Below, piece after piece: positions 7,311 through 15,720 of a stretch of 20,533 nt of DNA. The DNA lies in NCBI GenBank assembly GCA_039029935.1, contig JBCCFC010000064.1, positions 1 to 20,533 on the forward strand, written 5' to 3'. The DNA is from G039029935 sp039029935. Its GTDB lineage: Bacteria; Chloroflexota; Anaerolineae; Caldilineales; Caldilineaceae. Position 1 is the first letter of the stretch, and the number at the start of each line of letters is the position of its first letter. Under the pieces are notes generated by a model. The model was not told the origin of the DNA. It was given only the letters and a program-made list of their open reading frames with translations, and did no database searches. The translations under genes and the position numbers were made by a program.

Positions 7311-7396
7311 ACACCCATACACCATCACACCCATACACCATCACACCCATACACCATCACACCCATACACCATCACACCCATACACCATCACACCC
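7311..7396. repeat. Tandem repeat, 16-bp unit, five perfect copies plus a partial copy
   Basis: ACACCCATACACCATC is repeated exactly five times (7311-7390) and followed by ACACCC (7391-7396). The array ends two bases before the stop codon of the upstream MFS gene (7399) and sits in the gap between the two MFS genes. The unit length is not a multiple of three and the region is non-coding. Perfect identity suggests recent expansion and likely copy-number variation. Confidence 0.95.
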
Positions 7397-7398
7397 TG

Positions 7399-8592
7399 TC
7401 ACCCTGTCTCTTCAAACTCAACACCGACAATCCACCCGACTGCCCCTATCATACCACAGACGGCTAGGGTCAGCGCAAGGCGCATGCCGAGGGTCGCCCC
7501 CACGAAGCCACCGATGAAGATGCCTGCTGTACCGATGCCTTGGGTGACAAACTCAAAGCTGGCGTTGACGCGGCCCAGTAGGTGTATGGGGGTGCTGGAT
7601 TGGCGTAGGCTCATTTCAAGGATGAAGTAGATGGCGAGACAGAAGTCGCCCAACAGTTGCGAGCCGAATAGCAAGAGCATCGGGTATTGGCTTCCTTGGG
7701 CGAGTGGGACACACAGACCGAGTAGACCGGACCCGAATAACGAACCCATAAACAATGTTTTGGGTCGGATTCTCTGTGAAAGCGGCTCAATCAACAGTGT
7801 TGCAACCAATGCACCGATGCCACCTGCACCGATGAGAATACCCAGCAGTGTGGGTGATAGCCCAATATCACGAAGGACATAGAGGCTGTAGAGGGCTGCA
7901 AAGAATCCGCCAAAAAAGCTGCGTGTGGCGGAGGCTCCGGCCAAGGCGCGTAGTTGGCGATGGTGGAGGAGCGTTTGGATGCCTTCAAGAATTTCAATGG
8001 ATATTGCTTGTTTGTTGGCTGGACCCGATGGTATTGGCTCTGTGTTGGGAATGCGGCTGATGATGGCGGCAGAGAAGAGGAAACTGGTTGCATCGGCCAA
8101 CAACGTCAACGGCGCACCAATCCATTGTACCAGCAGGCCACCTAATCCGGGGGAGGCGATTTCAGCGATAGACTCTGTGCTACTTAGCCGTGCATTGGCG
8201 CGCACAAGCTGTTGTGATGACACCAGCGAGGGTAGATAGGATCGGTAGGCTAGGTTGAAGAAGACTGTGAGTGTACCACTGAGTAAACCGATGAGGTAGA
8301 GATGGTTGATATGTAATACGTTGGCAAAGGCGAGTAGGATGACCAACAGTAACAACACGGCTCGGCCTATATCCGTGTAGATTAAAATAGGACGACGACG
8401 CCATCGGTCTACCCAGACACCAGCGACTAAGCCGATGAGCAATGCTGGCAAAGCGCGCAGTGTTTCCAGCATCCCCATCTGTGTGGGGGTTGCATCCAAG
8501 TAGAGAATCGCAAGCAGACTTAACGCACCCAAATATGTACCAACCTGTGAGATGGTTTGGCCGAGCCACAGTTTATTGAAGTTGTTGTGCAT
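7399..8592 (-). CDS. MFS transporter, macrolide-efflux/enterobactin-exporter-like
   Basis: This 397-residue membrane protein has about 12 hydrophobic segments. The N-terminus 'FNKLWLGQTISQVGTYLGALSLLAIL' and the motif-A region 'GLVAGVWVDRWRRRPILIYTDIGRA' are typical of the MefA/EntS-like MFS group, which exports drugs or siderophores. Later stretches include 'YRSYLPSLVSSQQLVRANA', 'GGLLVQWIGAPLTLLADA' and 'GRVNASFEFVTQGIGTAGIFIGG'. The start is set at ATG 8592-8590, where family similarity begins. Frames from TTG 8676 or ATG 8664 would translate a hairpin repeat (8618-8654). No clear Shine-Dalgarno sequence is seen, so the start is not certain. It follows the enolase-superfamily gene at 8679, suggesting co-transcription, although an efflux-type carrier next to a catabolic enzyme is unusual. 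Confidence 0.87.
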   Translation of the reverse strand: MHNNFNKLWLGQTISQVGTYLGALSLLAILYLDATPTQMGMLETLRALPALLIGLVAGVWVDRWRRRPILIYTDIGRAVLLLLVILLAFANVLHINHLYLIGLLSGTLTVFFNLAYRSYLPSLVSSQQLVRANARLSSTESIAEIASPGLGGLLVQWIGAPLTLLADATSFLFSAAIISRIPNTEPIPSGPANKQAISIEILEGIQTLLHHRQLRALAGASATRSFFGGFFAALYSLYVLRDIGLSPTLLGILIGAGGIGALVATLLIEPLSQRIRPKTLFMGSLFGSGLLGLCVPLAQGSQYPMLLLFGSQLLGDFCLAIYFILEMSLRQSSTPIHLLGRVNASFEFVTQGIGTAGIFIGGFVGATLGMRLALTLAVCGMIGAVGWIVGVEFEETG

Positions 8593-8617
8593 ACAGTTAC
8601 GTTTGCGATGATGTGGT

Positions 8618-8654
8618 GAAGAAACCGAATTTTCGGCAAAAACTCGGTTTCTTC
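8618..8654. repeat. Hairpin repeat GAAGAAACCGA / TCGGTTTCTTC
   Basis: An 11-bp perfect stem (8618-8628 with 8644-8654) is extended after one mismatch by four A-T pairs around a CGGCA loop. The AAGAAACCG...CGGTTTCTT form is a common dispersed repeat type in cyanobacterial and Chloroflexota genomes. It lies between the enolase-superfamily gene and the first MFS gene. Confidence 0.8.
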
Positions 8655-8678
8655 GCCATTCCATCGCAAAACCCAATC

Positions 8679-9782
8679 CTACTCAGCCACCCCGATATGT
8701 TCACGCTTAACCAAATCCCAGTCAACCTCATAGCCTAACCCTGGCTTGGTCGGTGCATAGACCATGCCCTTGTCATCGACTTCGATATCTTCAACCAATC
8801 CATATTGATTGGCTCCTGTGCAGGGGAAGACCTCATAAAATTCACAGTTGGGTACAGCCATCGTCACATGCAAGTTTGCCACGTTGTTAAGACTGTTGCC
8901 GCCATGATGAATCTCACATTTCATATTGAAGCCCTCAGCCAGATGACAGAGACGTACCAATGGTGTAATGCCACCTGTCACCGCCACATCACCACGCAAA
9001 ATATCAGTGGCATATTGGGTGATCCACTGTGTCATGCCATAATAACGCCCCGGTGCATACTCGGTGGACATGATAGGGATGTCCAGCTTTTGGTGTAACT
9101 TGACATAGCTGTAGATGTCTTCCTCTACCAGTGGGTCTTCATACCAATAGTAGTCTAGCTCTTCAATAGCCCGCCCGACACGCAGTGCATCTTCATATTG
9201 ATAGGCCCACATCGAATCGAGCATCAACTTCATCTCATCACCTACCGCCTCACGCACAGCCTGACAAATTTTGATGTCAGCCATCGGTTCGCCATGCGGG
9301 TGCAGTTTATGTGCAGTCCAGCCAAGCTCTTTGAAGTGAATGGCTTCCTCCGCATAGGCTTCGATGGTGTCATGATAGGCCGTGCTGGAGTAGGCAGGCA
9401 CAGCATCTTTGCATGTGCCAAGTAGTCGATGAATGGGTTGCCCCGCCATCTTACCGTTGATATCCCACAGACAGATGTCGATGGCTCCGATGATGTAGGT
9501 GGACACCGAGCGGTTCATCTTCCACATCTCCCACCAAATTTTGCCGATATCCAGTGGATTGCGCCCCATCAACATAGGCTTGATGAATTCGATAAGACCC
9601 GGGGCAAAGTGATGCGCCCCCATGCGTGATGACCCCAAAAAGGCGTTGCCACTGACACCCTCATCAGTTTCAACCGTGACGATGCCAAGCTGCTGTGTGC
9701 CACCAAACGTTGTCCCAACGCCTGTTTTCCAAGGCGCAGAAGGCCATTTGCAGATGTCTACTTTGACATTGGTAATTTTCAT
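8679..9782 (-). CDS. Enolase-superfamily enzyme (mandelate racemase/muconate lactonizing type)
   Basis: This 367-residue cytosolic enzyme is expected to abstract a proton alpha to a carboxylate with a Mg2+-bound enediolate intermediate, usually in sugar-acid dehydration or epimerisation. Visible parts: an N-terminal capping domain (1-125), then a barrel with 'HKLHPHG' carrying K159-x-H161 where K-x-K is common, metal ligands D189 ('LMLDSMWAY'), E215 ('YEDPLVEED') and E241 ('STEYAPG'), D265 ('RGDVAVTGGIT') and H292/H293 ('IHHGGNS'). The D/H pair after the third ligand fits the mandelate racemase subgroup. The start is supported by AGGAG 9 bases before ATG 9782. The exact substrate cannot be assigned. 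Two MFS genes follow on the same strand. Confidence 0.9.
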   Translation of the reverse strand: MKITNVKVDICKWPSAPWKTGVGTTFGGTQQLGIVTVETDEGVSGNAFLGSSRMGAHHFAPGLIEFIKPMLMGRNPLDIGKIWWEMWKMNRSVSTYIIGAIDICLWDINGKMAGQPIHRLLGTCKDAVPAYSSTAYHDTIEAYAEEAIHFKELGWTAHKLHPHGEPMADIKICQAVREAVGDEMKLMLDSMWAYQYEDALRVGRAIEELDYYWYEDPLVEEDIYSYVKLHQKLDIPIMSTEYAPGRYYGMTQWITQYATDILRGDVAVTGGITPLVRLCHLAEGFNMKCEIHHGGNSLNNVANLHVTMAVPNCEFYEVFPCTGANQYGLVEDIEVDDKGMVYAPTKPGLGYEVDWDLVKREHIGVAE

Positions 9783-10291
9783 GATGTGTTTCTCCTGTTG
9801 TTGTAATCATAAAACAATGGGTCAAAGTATACATCGAAACACGTGGGTTGTCATCTGGTTTGAAAACGACTTCAACCCCTTTTTTGTTTGGCAAAAAAGA
9901 ATTGGATTTCTCTACACGTTGATGTATCATATTACAATAGAAACATTGATCAATTTGTTGGCTTCATGAAAAGTTAGCCGAACAGACGCGTGTAATTTCT
10001 GCGGCTATGATATCACCTCAATCTCAGGTCACTGTATCAATATATGTAATGGAACCCCCAACCATCTACAATAATGTGATTCATGATGGCAAGCAATCTG
10101 GAATTTATGTGAATGAGAAAGGATGAGGGGCGATAGAAGGGAATGAGATTGGGTGATGGGGTGTGGGATATGCATGGTGTCGACCTCTGATAGTTTTTCA
10201 ATTTTTGCGCAAAAATTGAACACCTATCAGAGGTCTTGACTACACACTCTGGTAGTGCCGCCTGATGTTAAGCGAGAATTGGAGGAAGAAG
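9783..10291. other. Divergent intergenic region
   Basis: This 509-base gap between the minus-strand enolase-superfamily gene and the plus-strand ATPase gene has no supported gene. It holds an A/T-rich stem CTTTTTTG..CAAAAAAG (about 9880-9900), a G/A-rich stretch on the plus strand (10110-10170), and the large nested palindrome at 10182-10235. Promoters for both genes should lie here but were not resolved. Confidence 0.6.
10182..10235. repeat. Large nested palindrome upstream of the ATPase-nuclease gene
   Basis: The outer arms GACCTCTGATAG (10182-10193) and CTATCAGAGGTC (10224-10235) are perfect. Inside, after a 3-base asymmetric spacer on each side (TTT and CAC), 10197-10220 is a perfect 24-bp palindrome centred on TTGCGCAA. 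The whole can form a 24-bp interrupted hairpin or cruciform. There is no T-run on either side, so termination is unlikely. It sits 56 bases before the ATG at 10292, where an operator or an mRNA leader structure would act on this gene. Confidence 0.88.
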
Positions 10292-12124
10292 ATGAGTTCA
10301 CAAAGACCAAATGACCCAGACCGTCCCGACCCTATCCCTGAGCGGGTAGGCGAGGGCATGTTCACTGACCGCGAAGAGGAGATGGCCGTGCTGATGGAGT
10401 GGGCGGGGATGGTGGCGGATAAATATGGACGCAGCGAGGCGTTGGTGTCGCACCGACGGTATGGCAAGACCGCCATCATGGAGCGTTTCTACAATCGTCT
10501 CTTTTGGGCGCGCGAGGATGTCATGCCCTTTTATTTTGAGTTGGGTGAGGATGAGATTTGGATTAGAGAATTAGTCGAGGTCTACTTTTTTTCATTTATT
10601 CAACAGTTTCTTGCCTATCGCACCCGTGACGCCATGCTTGCTTTTGAACCCCCTATACCGTTAGAAGAGTTACGCTCTATTGCAGAAAAAATAGATGAAA
10701 CCGTGATCTTGAATCATCTTCGCTATTGGGAACGCTTGCAAAAGAAGGATAGTTTGACGTCGGGTGACATCAAGAGCATTTTTCATAATCTCCCACATAC
10801 TGTTGCATCGCGAACAGGGGTAAGCATTATCGTCATGTTTGACGAGTTTCAACGGCTCGACCAAGTACTCTATCGTGATGAAGCATGTACGCGCAAGTAT
10901 GGGAAATATACAGGCTCCTTTGCAACAGCGGCGGAATCCTCACGCGCCCCCATGCTGATCGCCGGATCACAGGTCACAATTTTGACCCAACAGGCATTGG
11001 CTGGCGCTATGTTGGGGCGTGTGGGTACAACCTATATCAAACGATTGCCGATAGGGGGCTGCGCCGAGTTGGTGCGCAAATTTGCCAGAAAGCGTAAGCT
11101 CAACATCTCGCTAGATATGGCCTATAGTATCAGTCGTCTAGTCGATGGACACCCTTACTATATCTGGTGTCTGTTTAACAGTAAATATCGCAAGGGCGAT
11201 TTAGCAACCGAGAAAGGGGTCAAGGCCACGCTTACCTTTGAGGCCGAGGACCAAGCAGGATATATTCGCCAGTTTTGGCAAATTAATTTTTTTCAGGCAA
11301 TGGAGACGTTCAACCAACCCCATGCCAAAAGGATACTACTCTATCTCACCCAATACTCGACGACCGAGGTCTACATTGAGCAGATTATCAGTGATTTAGG
11401 CTTGCCACTGACCAAAGATGAAGGCAACCAACTCTTGCGTGAACTGATCCGTTACGACCTAGCGCGTGAACGAAGCAGCGGCTTCTATGGTGGCCTTTCT
11501 GACCCCATGCTGGCACATGTCCTTCGCATTGAGTTTGGCTGGGAGATTGCGCAACTCATGCGTGATGACGCCATCCGCCAAATGGAGGCGGAAGTGTCAC
11601 AGGAAATCATCCAATATCAGAAAGAACTCATTGGCAAACTCAAAGGCGACCTCCGTTTCTGGACAGGTCGCTTTGCTGAAATGTTTATTGACAAGCTCAT
11701 GAAACGACATTTCAACGACCAACGCGTCACGGGTGCATTCTTCAACCATGCAACGGATGTGCAACTCGACCGTTTTGAGAGCGTATTCACCACCATGACA
11801 CAGCCACCCGGTGCAACCCGCCCCTACCAGATCGATCTCTACGGTCTGCCTAGAGGCGCCAACCAGCCACCTTGGGTCGTTGAAGTCAAAAATTGGCAGA
11901 CACCAGTCAATCAACCCGATGTCAAGCATTTTTTTGAGGCCGCGCAAAATCTTGCCAAAGACAGGGGGCATGCACAAGTCCGCTGCTGGTTCTATGCACA
12001 CAGCGGGTTTAGTGAGCCAGCCAAGCAGTTTATGCAGCAGAATGGGATGTTTTATACGGATCATAATGGCTTGGTAAAATTGCTGGAAAAGCTGAATGTG
12101 ATTGAGCAATGGCATGAAGCCTAA
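10292..12124 (+). CDS. AAA/archaeal-type ATPase with C-terminal PD-(D/E)XK nuclease-like domain
   Basis: This 610-residue soluble protein starts at ATG 10292, chosen because GGAGG lies 6 bases upstream; an ATG nine codons earlier lacks this. Residues 20-300 form a P-loop ATPase of the archaeal ATPase kind: 'MFTDREEEMAVL' near the start, a Walker A variant SHRRYGKT (53-60, Ser where Gly is usual), Walker B 'SIIVMFDEFQRL' with D184-E185, and 'APMLIAGSQ' as the sensor strand. A helical or winged-helix part follows (about 330-410), with 'ISDLGLPLTKDEGNQLLRELI' and 'GFYGGLSDPMLAHVL'. The C-terminal 140 residues resemble a restriction-endonuclease fold: 'GRFAEMFIDKLM', D515 in 'YQIDLYG', E531-V-K533 in 'VVEVKNW', and 'CWFYAHSGFSEPAKQFM'. 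Nuclease action coupled to ATP is inferred. A TPR gene follows after 42 bases. Confidence 0.85.
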   Translation: MSSQRPNDPDRPDPIPERVGEGMFTDREEEMAVLMEWAGMVADKYGRSEALVSHRRYGKTAIMERFYNRLFWAREDVMPFYFELGEDEIWIRELVEVYFFSFIQQFLAYRTRDAMLAFEPPIPLEELRSIAEKIDETVILNHLRYWERLQKKDSLTSGDIKSIFHNLPHTVASRTGVSIIVMFDEFQRLDQVLYRDEACTRKYGKYTGSFATAAESSRAPMLIAGSQVTILTQQALAGAMLGRVGTTYIKRLPIGGCAELVRKFARKRKLNISLDMAYSISRLVDGHPYYIWCLFNSKYRKGDLATEKGVKATLTFEAEDQAGYIRQFWQINFFQAMETFNQPHAKRILLYLTQYSTTEVYIEQIISDLGLPLTKDEGNQLLRELIRYDLARERSSGFYGGLSDPMLAHVLRIEFGWEIAQLMRDDAIRQMEAEVSQEIIQYQKELIGKLKGDLRFWTGRFAEMFIDKLMKRHFNDQRVTGAFFNHATDVQLDRFESVFTTMTQPPGATRPYQIDLYGLPRGANQPPWVVEVKNWQTPVNQPDVKHFFEAAQNLAKDRGHAQVRCWFYAHSGFSEPAKQFMQQNGMFYTDHNGLVKLLEKLNVIEQWHEA

Positions 12125-12166
12125 TGAAAAGGTAAATAACAAGGTACTGATAGAGGTCAAATTAAG

Positions 12167-13324
12167 ATGAAAAGTATCAAAAGAAAACACCGAAAACCCA
12201 AAGGCGATATGCCCAGAAATATGGAGTATGAGTATAGCGAACACAAGCTCCAGCAGCTGCGTATGCAATTGTTGTCATTGCCACAGGATAAAGGCTTGGA
12301 GAGAAAGCGCGTCCAAATTATGGTAAACATGGCACAGGTCTATTGGCGTATTGGACAAGGTGAAGCAGCCGTTGATGTCTGGCAGCAGGTGATGCGTATG
12401 GCCGAGGCGATGCGTGATGATGAGTTGTGGGTCGTTTCGGCGGTGGGTCTTTGCGCCATCAATATACAGATAGCCAAGCCCGAGGAGGCACTAAAATATA
12501 GCAAGATGGCCTATTACAAGGCGCCAGATAACCCAGATACCATGCAAAGCCTTGGCGATGCCTATTACAAATTGGGCAACGAAGAGGAAGCGATGAAATG
12601 GTGGCATCGTACCCTTGAGAAGAAGCCAAACTCAGCCTTTACCTACGAATGCATGGCCCGCTGTTATGCATTTCAACAGGACTATGAAACCGCAGAGAGG
12701 TATTTCCAGAAGGTGATCGACATTGACCCAGAAGATCATACGGTTTATGGCTCGTTGGGCAACATGTATCTGACGCAAGAACGCTATAAAGAAGCGATTG
12801 AGCAATATAAAAAGTTGATCCGCATTCAAACTGGCGAACATCTACCCTTTAATAATTTAGCCAACTGTTACATGCGCATGGGTAATTACGACAAAGCACG
12901 TCGATATTTTGAAAAGTCGATTAAGACGAATCGAAACGAAGCACTATGGCCCAATATTGGCTTGGGCTTGGTCTATCGCCGCCTCCCAGAAGGCAAAGGA
13001 CTTGCTAAAAGCAAAGCCCATTTTGAACGCGCCCTCCAAATCTATGAAAAGGGCAATGCCAAGTTCCACTCGACCATGACAGGGCACGAATCTCGCTATG
13101 CAATGGCGTTGGCTGGGCTGGGAGATGAGCGCGCAGTTGCCGTTTGGCAGAGTGTTCTGGATGATCTAAAGAATGATGGTGTGTTTGACTATCCACTCTT
13201 GGTCGATTGCATCCACAGTCTCAAGGTCCTTGCCGAGTGTGATGATCCACCACCGAATGTGGACACGATACTTGATATGTTGGAGGAAGAGCGGCAAAAT
13301 CAGCATAATGGGACGCAAGCATAA
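12167..13324 (+). CDS. Tetratricopeptide-repeat protein
   Basis: This 385-residue protein is built almost wholly of TPR helical hairpins, roughly at 49-82, 88-121, 123-156, 157-190, 191-224, 225-258 and 259-294. Clear consensus stretches are 'MQSLGDAYYKLGNEEEAMKWW', 'CYAFQQDYETAERYFQKVIDIDPED', 'YGSLGNMYLTQERYKEAIEQY' and 'NNLANCYMRMGNYDKARRYFEKSI'. The N-terminus is basic (MKSIKRKHRKPKGD), with no signal peptide or membrane segment, so it is a cytosolic scaffold or partner protein. It starts 42 bases after the ATPase-nuclease gene and reads the same way, with TAGAGG 11 bases before the ATG. The pair is most likely co-transcribed and functionally linked. A hairpin terminator follows. Confidence 0.9.
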   Translation: MKSIKRKHRKPKGDMPRNMEYEYSEHKLQQLRMQLLSLPQDKGLERKRVQIMVNMAQVYWRIGQGEAAVDVWQQVMRMAEAMRDDELWVVSAVGLCAINIQIAKPEEALKYSKMAYYKAPDNPDTMQSLGDAYYKLGNEEEAMKWWHRTLEKKPNSAFTYECMARCYAFQQDYETAERYFQKVIDIDPEDHTVYGSLGNMYLTQERYKEAIEQYKKLIRIQTGEHLPFNNLANCYMRMGNYDKARRYFEKSIKTNRNEALWPNIGLGLVYRRLPEGKGLAKSKAHFERALQIYEKGNAKFHSTMTGHESRYAMALAGLGDERAVAVWQSVLDDLKNDGVFDYPLLVDCIHSLKVLAECDDPPPNVDTILDMLEEERQNQHNGTQA

Positions 13325-13701
13325 GAATACTCCGTTATACAGTAATTTGTAGTAGCCAAGAATAGTTGAATAACATACCGAAAAGATAGTGTACCGCCCC
13401 TATCCGTGTCAAAAGCATCAGACACGGATAGGGGCGGCACACTATCTTTTTTTCGGATTCTATTTGCCCATGACAGCATCCTACACAATCCACACATATT
13501 TCACAAGCTCGAATTTTGTAAAAGATTCGTAAAAAATTACCCCACACCTCATTAGCTAGAACGACAAAGAAAATTTCATGTTCGAGTTCATTCAATCAAG
13601 ACAAGAGGCAGAGCAGTAATGGCTGTGTCTGCTACTCAGTAGACGAATACTTTATCAAACAATGCTTTTGACATAAAAAGATAGACTAAAGGATGGCATA
13701 A
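13325..13701. other. Intergenic region between the TPR gene and the first DUF1800 gene
   Basis: This 377-base stretch contains the 30-bp terminator hairpin at 13381-13457. The rest (13460-13700) is A/T-rich with no supported gene. A minus-strand frame through it (13335-13595) runs across the hairpin and looks spurious. A TTGACA at about 13667 is too close to the coding start to serve with a normal -10. Confidence 0.55.
13381..13457 (+). terminator. Long hairpin terminator after the ATPase/TPR unit
   Basis: 13381-13410 pairs with 13421-13450 over 30 bp with a single A-C mismatch (13393 with 13438) and a 10-base loop (AAAAGCATCA). TTTTTTT follows at the end of the right arm. The GC-rich core (CCGCCCCTATCCGTGTC) is longer than most intrinsic terminators and resembles the dispersed 'TAGGGGCGG' hairpins of such genomes, so a repeat element may have been co-opted. 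Confidence 0.82.
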
Positions 13702-15588
13702 ATGGCTACCAAACTAAATCGGCGGACGTTCCTCAAGGCAACGGGTGTACTCAGCGCAGGCGTACTCAGCGGTGCGGCAACAGGTGCTTTCTCTGGCATA
13801 CAGCCTGCTTACGCCAATAACGTTACGGAATCAAAAGGTGCATCCCCTAACAATAGGCGCATGGTGCAGCCGCTCAACATCAATCTCTCACCAGAAGCGG
13901 AGGCGGCACGTTTTCTGGTGCAGGCCACTTTGGGGGCGGACTATGACTTGATTCAAGCGGTCAAAGATCAGGGCATCGAGGCATGGCTGGATGAGCAGTT
14001 CGCCATTCCCGCGAGCAGACTCGAACCGCTGGTCGAGGGCTATCAGGCGTATTTTACACAGTATCATGAAGAGCTTGACCCTTGGTGGTATTACTTTGAT
14101 TGGGCATGGTGGGAACGGACACTCAATTCACCGGATTTACTGCGTCAACGCGTTGCCCTTGCGCTGAGTGAAATTCTCGTGGTCTCTCGCCGTGCAGAGT
14201 TGCTGGAAGAGAATGCACAGGGAACCGCTAACTACTATGATCTACTACTCCTCCACGCCTTTGGCAATTTCCGCGACCTATTGCGTGATGTCACCTTCCA
14301 CCCTTGTATGGGTGTCTATCTCAGCCATCTCAGCAACCGCAAAGCAGACCCCTCCGTCAACCGTTACCCCGATGAAAACTATGCGCGCGAGGTCATGCAA
14401 CTTTTTACCATTGGCCTCTTTGAACTCAACCAAGATGGCACGTGGAAACTCGATGAAAACGGCGACCCCATTCCTACCTATACCAATACCGACATCGCCG
14501 AGTTTGCCAAAATCTTCACTGGGTTGACGTTGACACCGGACCCGGTGAAGGTTGCAGCAGACGAAGCGGAATGGGGCTATGAATTTGAGGTGGATGAGGA
14601 CTATTTTCTGTGGCCGGATTGGCTTGGTTCGATGCATGTCCCCATGATGATGGTAGAGCATGAGCATGAACTCGGCGAAAAGCGTCTACTCAATGGCACG
14701 GTGGTCCCGGCTGGGCAGAGCGGGGTACAGGACATTGAGGACGCTATTGACAACCTCTTCTACCACCCCAACGTCGGTCCCTTTATTGGGCGGCTGCTCA
14801 CCCAACGCCTGGTCAAATCCAACCCCAGCCCCGCCTATATTTCACGGGTTGCCACTGCTTTTAACGACAACGGCCAAGGTGTGCGTGGTGACATGATGGC
14901 AGTGGTGCGGACGATTCTGCTTGATGAAGAGGCGCGCGACCTTTGCTATATGGATGACGAGTCGAGCGGCATGTTACGAGAGCCGTTTGTGCGCTATGTT
15001 TCCCTGCTACGCACCTTTAACGTCATGAACCGTTCCGGTGAGTTGATCTACAAACCTTGGGAGATCAACGATCATCTCTTCCAAAATGTACTGGAATCGC
15101 CCAGTGTCTTCAACTTCTTCCAGCCCGACCATCAACCTATTGGTCCCATTGCCGACGCCGGACTCGTCGCACCCGAATTCCAGATCACCAACGCACTGAC
15201 AACCGTCTCTGCCGCTAACTATCTCTACGACATGATCTCATGGGGTGCGATCTATATCGAAACCAAAGAATCCATCCGTGATGCCATGCTCGAAGAACTG
15301 GCTGGCGCAAAAGATGCCCGAAAAATGATGGGTAGAAAGAAAGAGGATTGGGAAGAAGGGACAGACATCGCCTACTTAAATCTGGACACAGAAATTGCCT
15401 TGGCACAGTCTGATGTTGATGCCCTGATTGATCGTCTTGATTTGCTGTTAACCTATGGCACATTGACAGCCGAAACCCGTGAAATTATTCGCAATGCCAC
15501 CTCACAAGTCGAGTATTGGCCCGAAGGTCGGGTGGAGATGGCCCTCAGCCTGTTCACCATGTCACCCGAATATGCGATATTGAAATAG
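13702..15588 (+). CDS. Tat-exported DUF1800 protein (paralogue 1)
   Basis: This 628-residue protein starts with a twin-arginine signal: 'LNRRTFLKATG' with RR at 7-8, a hydrophobic stretch, and a likely cleavage at AYA-NN (after 38). The mature part holds the DUF1800 blocks: 'SPEAEAARFLVQATLGADYD', 'GIEAWLDEQF', 'LLLLHAFGNFRDLLRDV', 'NRYPDENYAREVMQLF' (about 220-236), 'EFAKIFTGLTL', 'HPNVGPFIGRLLTQRLVKSNPS' and 'LREPFVRYVSLLRTFN'. It ends with 'RVEMALSLFTMSPEYAILK'. DUF1800 proteins are exported in folded form and are usually encoded beside DUF1501 proteins; their biochemical role is unknown. The start is supported by AAAGG before ATG 13702. The DUF1501 gene follows after 295 bases. Confidence 0.92.
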   Translation: MATKLNRRTFLKATGVLSAGVLSGAATGAFSGIQPAYANNVTESKGASPNNRRMVQPLNINLSPEAEAARFLVQATLGADYDLIQAVKDQGIEAWLDEQFAIPASRLEPLVEGYQAYFTQYHEELDPWWYYFDWAWWERTLNSPDLLRQRVALALSEILVVSRRAELLEENAQGTANYYDLLLLHAFGNFRDLLRDVTFHPCMGVYLSHLSNRKADPSVNRYPDENYAREVMQLFTIGLFELNQDGTWKLDENGDPIPTYTNTDIAEFAKIFTGLTLTPDPVKVAADEAEWGYEFEVDEDYFLWPDWLGSMHVPMMMVEHEHELGEKRLLNGTVVPAGQSGVQDIEDAIDNLFYHPNVGPFIGRLLTQRLVKSNPSPAYISRVATAFNDNGQGVRGDMMAVVRTILLDEEARDLCYMDDESSGMLREPFVRYVSLLRTFNVMNRSGELIYKPWEINDHLFQNVLESPSVFNFFQPDHQPIGPIADAGLVAPEFQITNALTTVSAANYLYDMISWGAIYIETKESIRDAMLEELAGAKDARKMMGRKKEDWEEGTDIAYLNLDTEIALAQSDVDALIDRLDLLLTYGTLTAETREIIRNATSQVEYWPEGRVEMALSLFTMSPEYAILK

Positions 15589-15611
15589 GGCAAGTTGCAG
15601 GTGGCACAATA

Positions 15612-15638
15612 GTAGGGGCGTGGCCTTGCGTCCGCCCC
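15612..15638. repeat. 'TAGGGGCG' dispersed hairpin repeat
   Basis: GTAGGGGCGTGGCCTTGCGT followed by CCGCCCC can fold with GGGGCG against CGCCCC. This matches the widespread REP-like 'GTAGGGGCG...CGCCCC' repeats of Chloroflexota and cyanobacteria, known to me from general knowledge. It lies 23 bases after the first DUF1800 stop and could weakly terminate or protect the 3' end. Confidence 0.65.
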
Positions 15639-15720
15639 AAATTTCTACCATTTTCCAAAATCAATGTATCTATCCCCGCACCCAACTGCTCTATAGAAGT
15701 GAAGACACAAAGTGAATGAA

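Noticed and set aside
7224..7334. N-terminal extension of the MFS protein to 7334
   Set aside because: The extra residues are translated from GTTGAA and 16-bp tandem repeats, and a well-placed AAAGG supports ATG 7223.
8593..8676. N-terminal extension of the other MFS protein to TTG 8676
   Set aside because: It translates the hairpin repeat at 8618-8654, and family similarity begins only at MHNNFNKLW.
9960..10030. Possible decayed enzyme fragment on the minus strand (DIIAAEITRVCSANFS)
   Set aside because: Too short, and no second block of the same family was found in the gap.
13335..13595. Minus-strand open frame of 86 codons
   Set aside because: It runs straight through the 30-bp terminator hairpin, shows no recognisable family and has no clear Shine-Dalgarno sequence.
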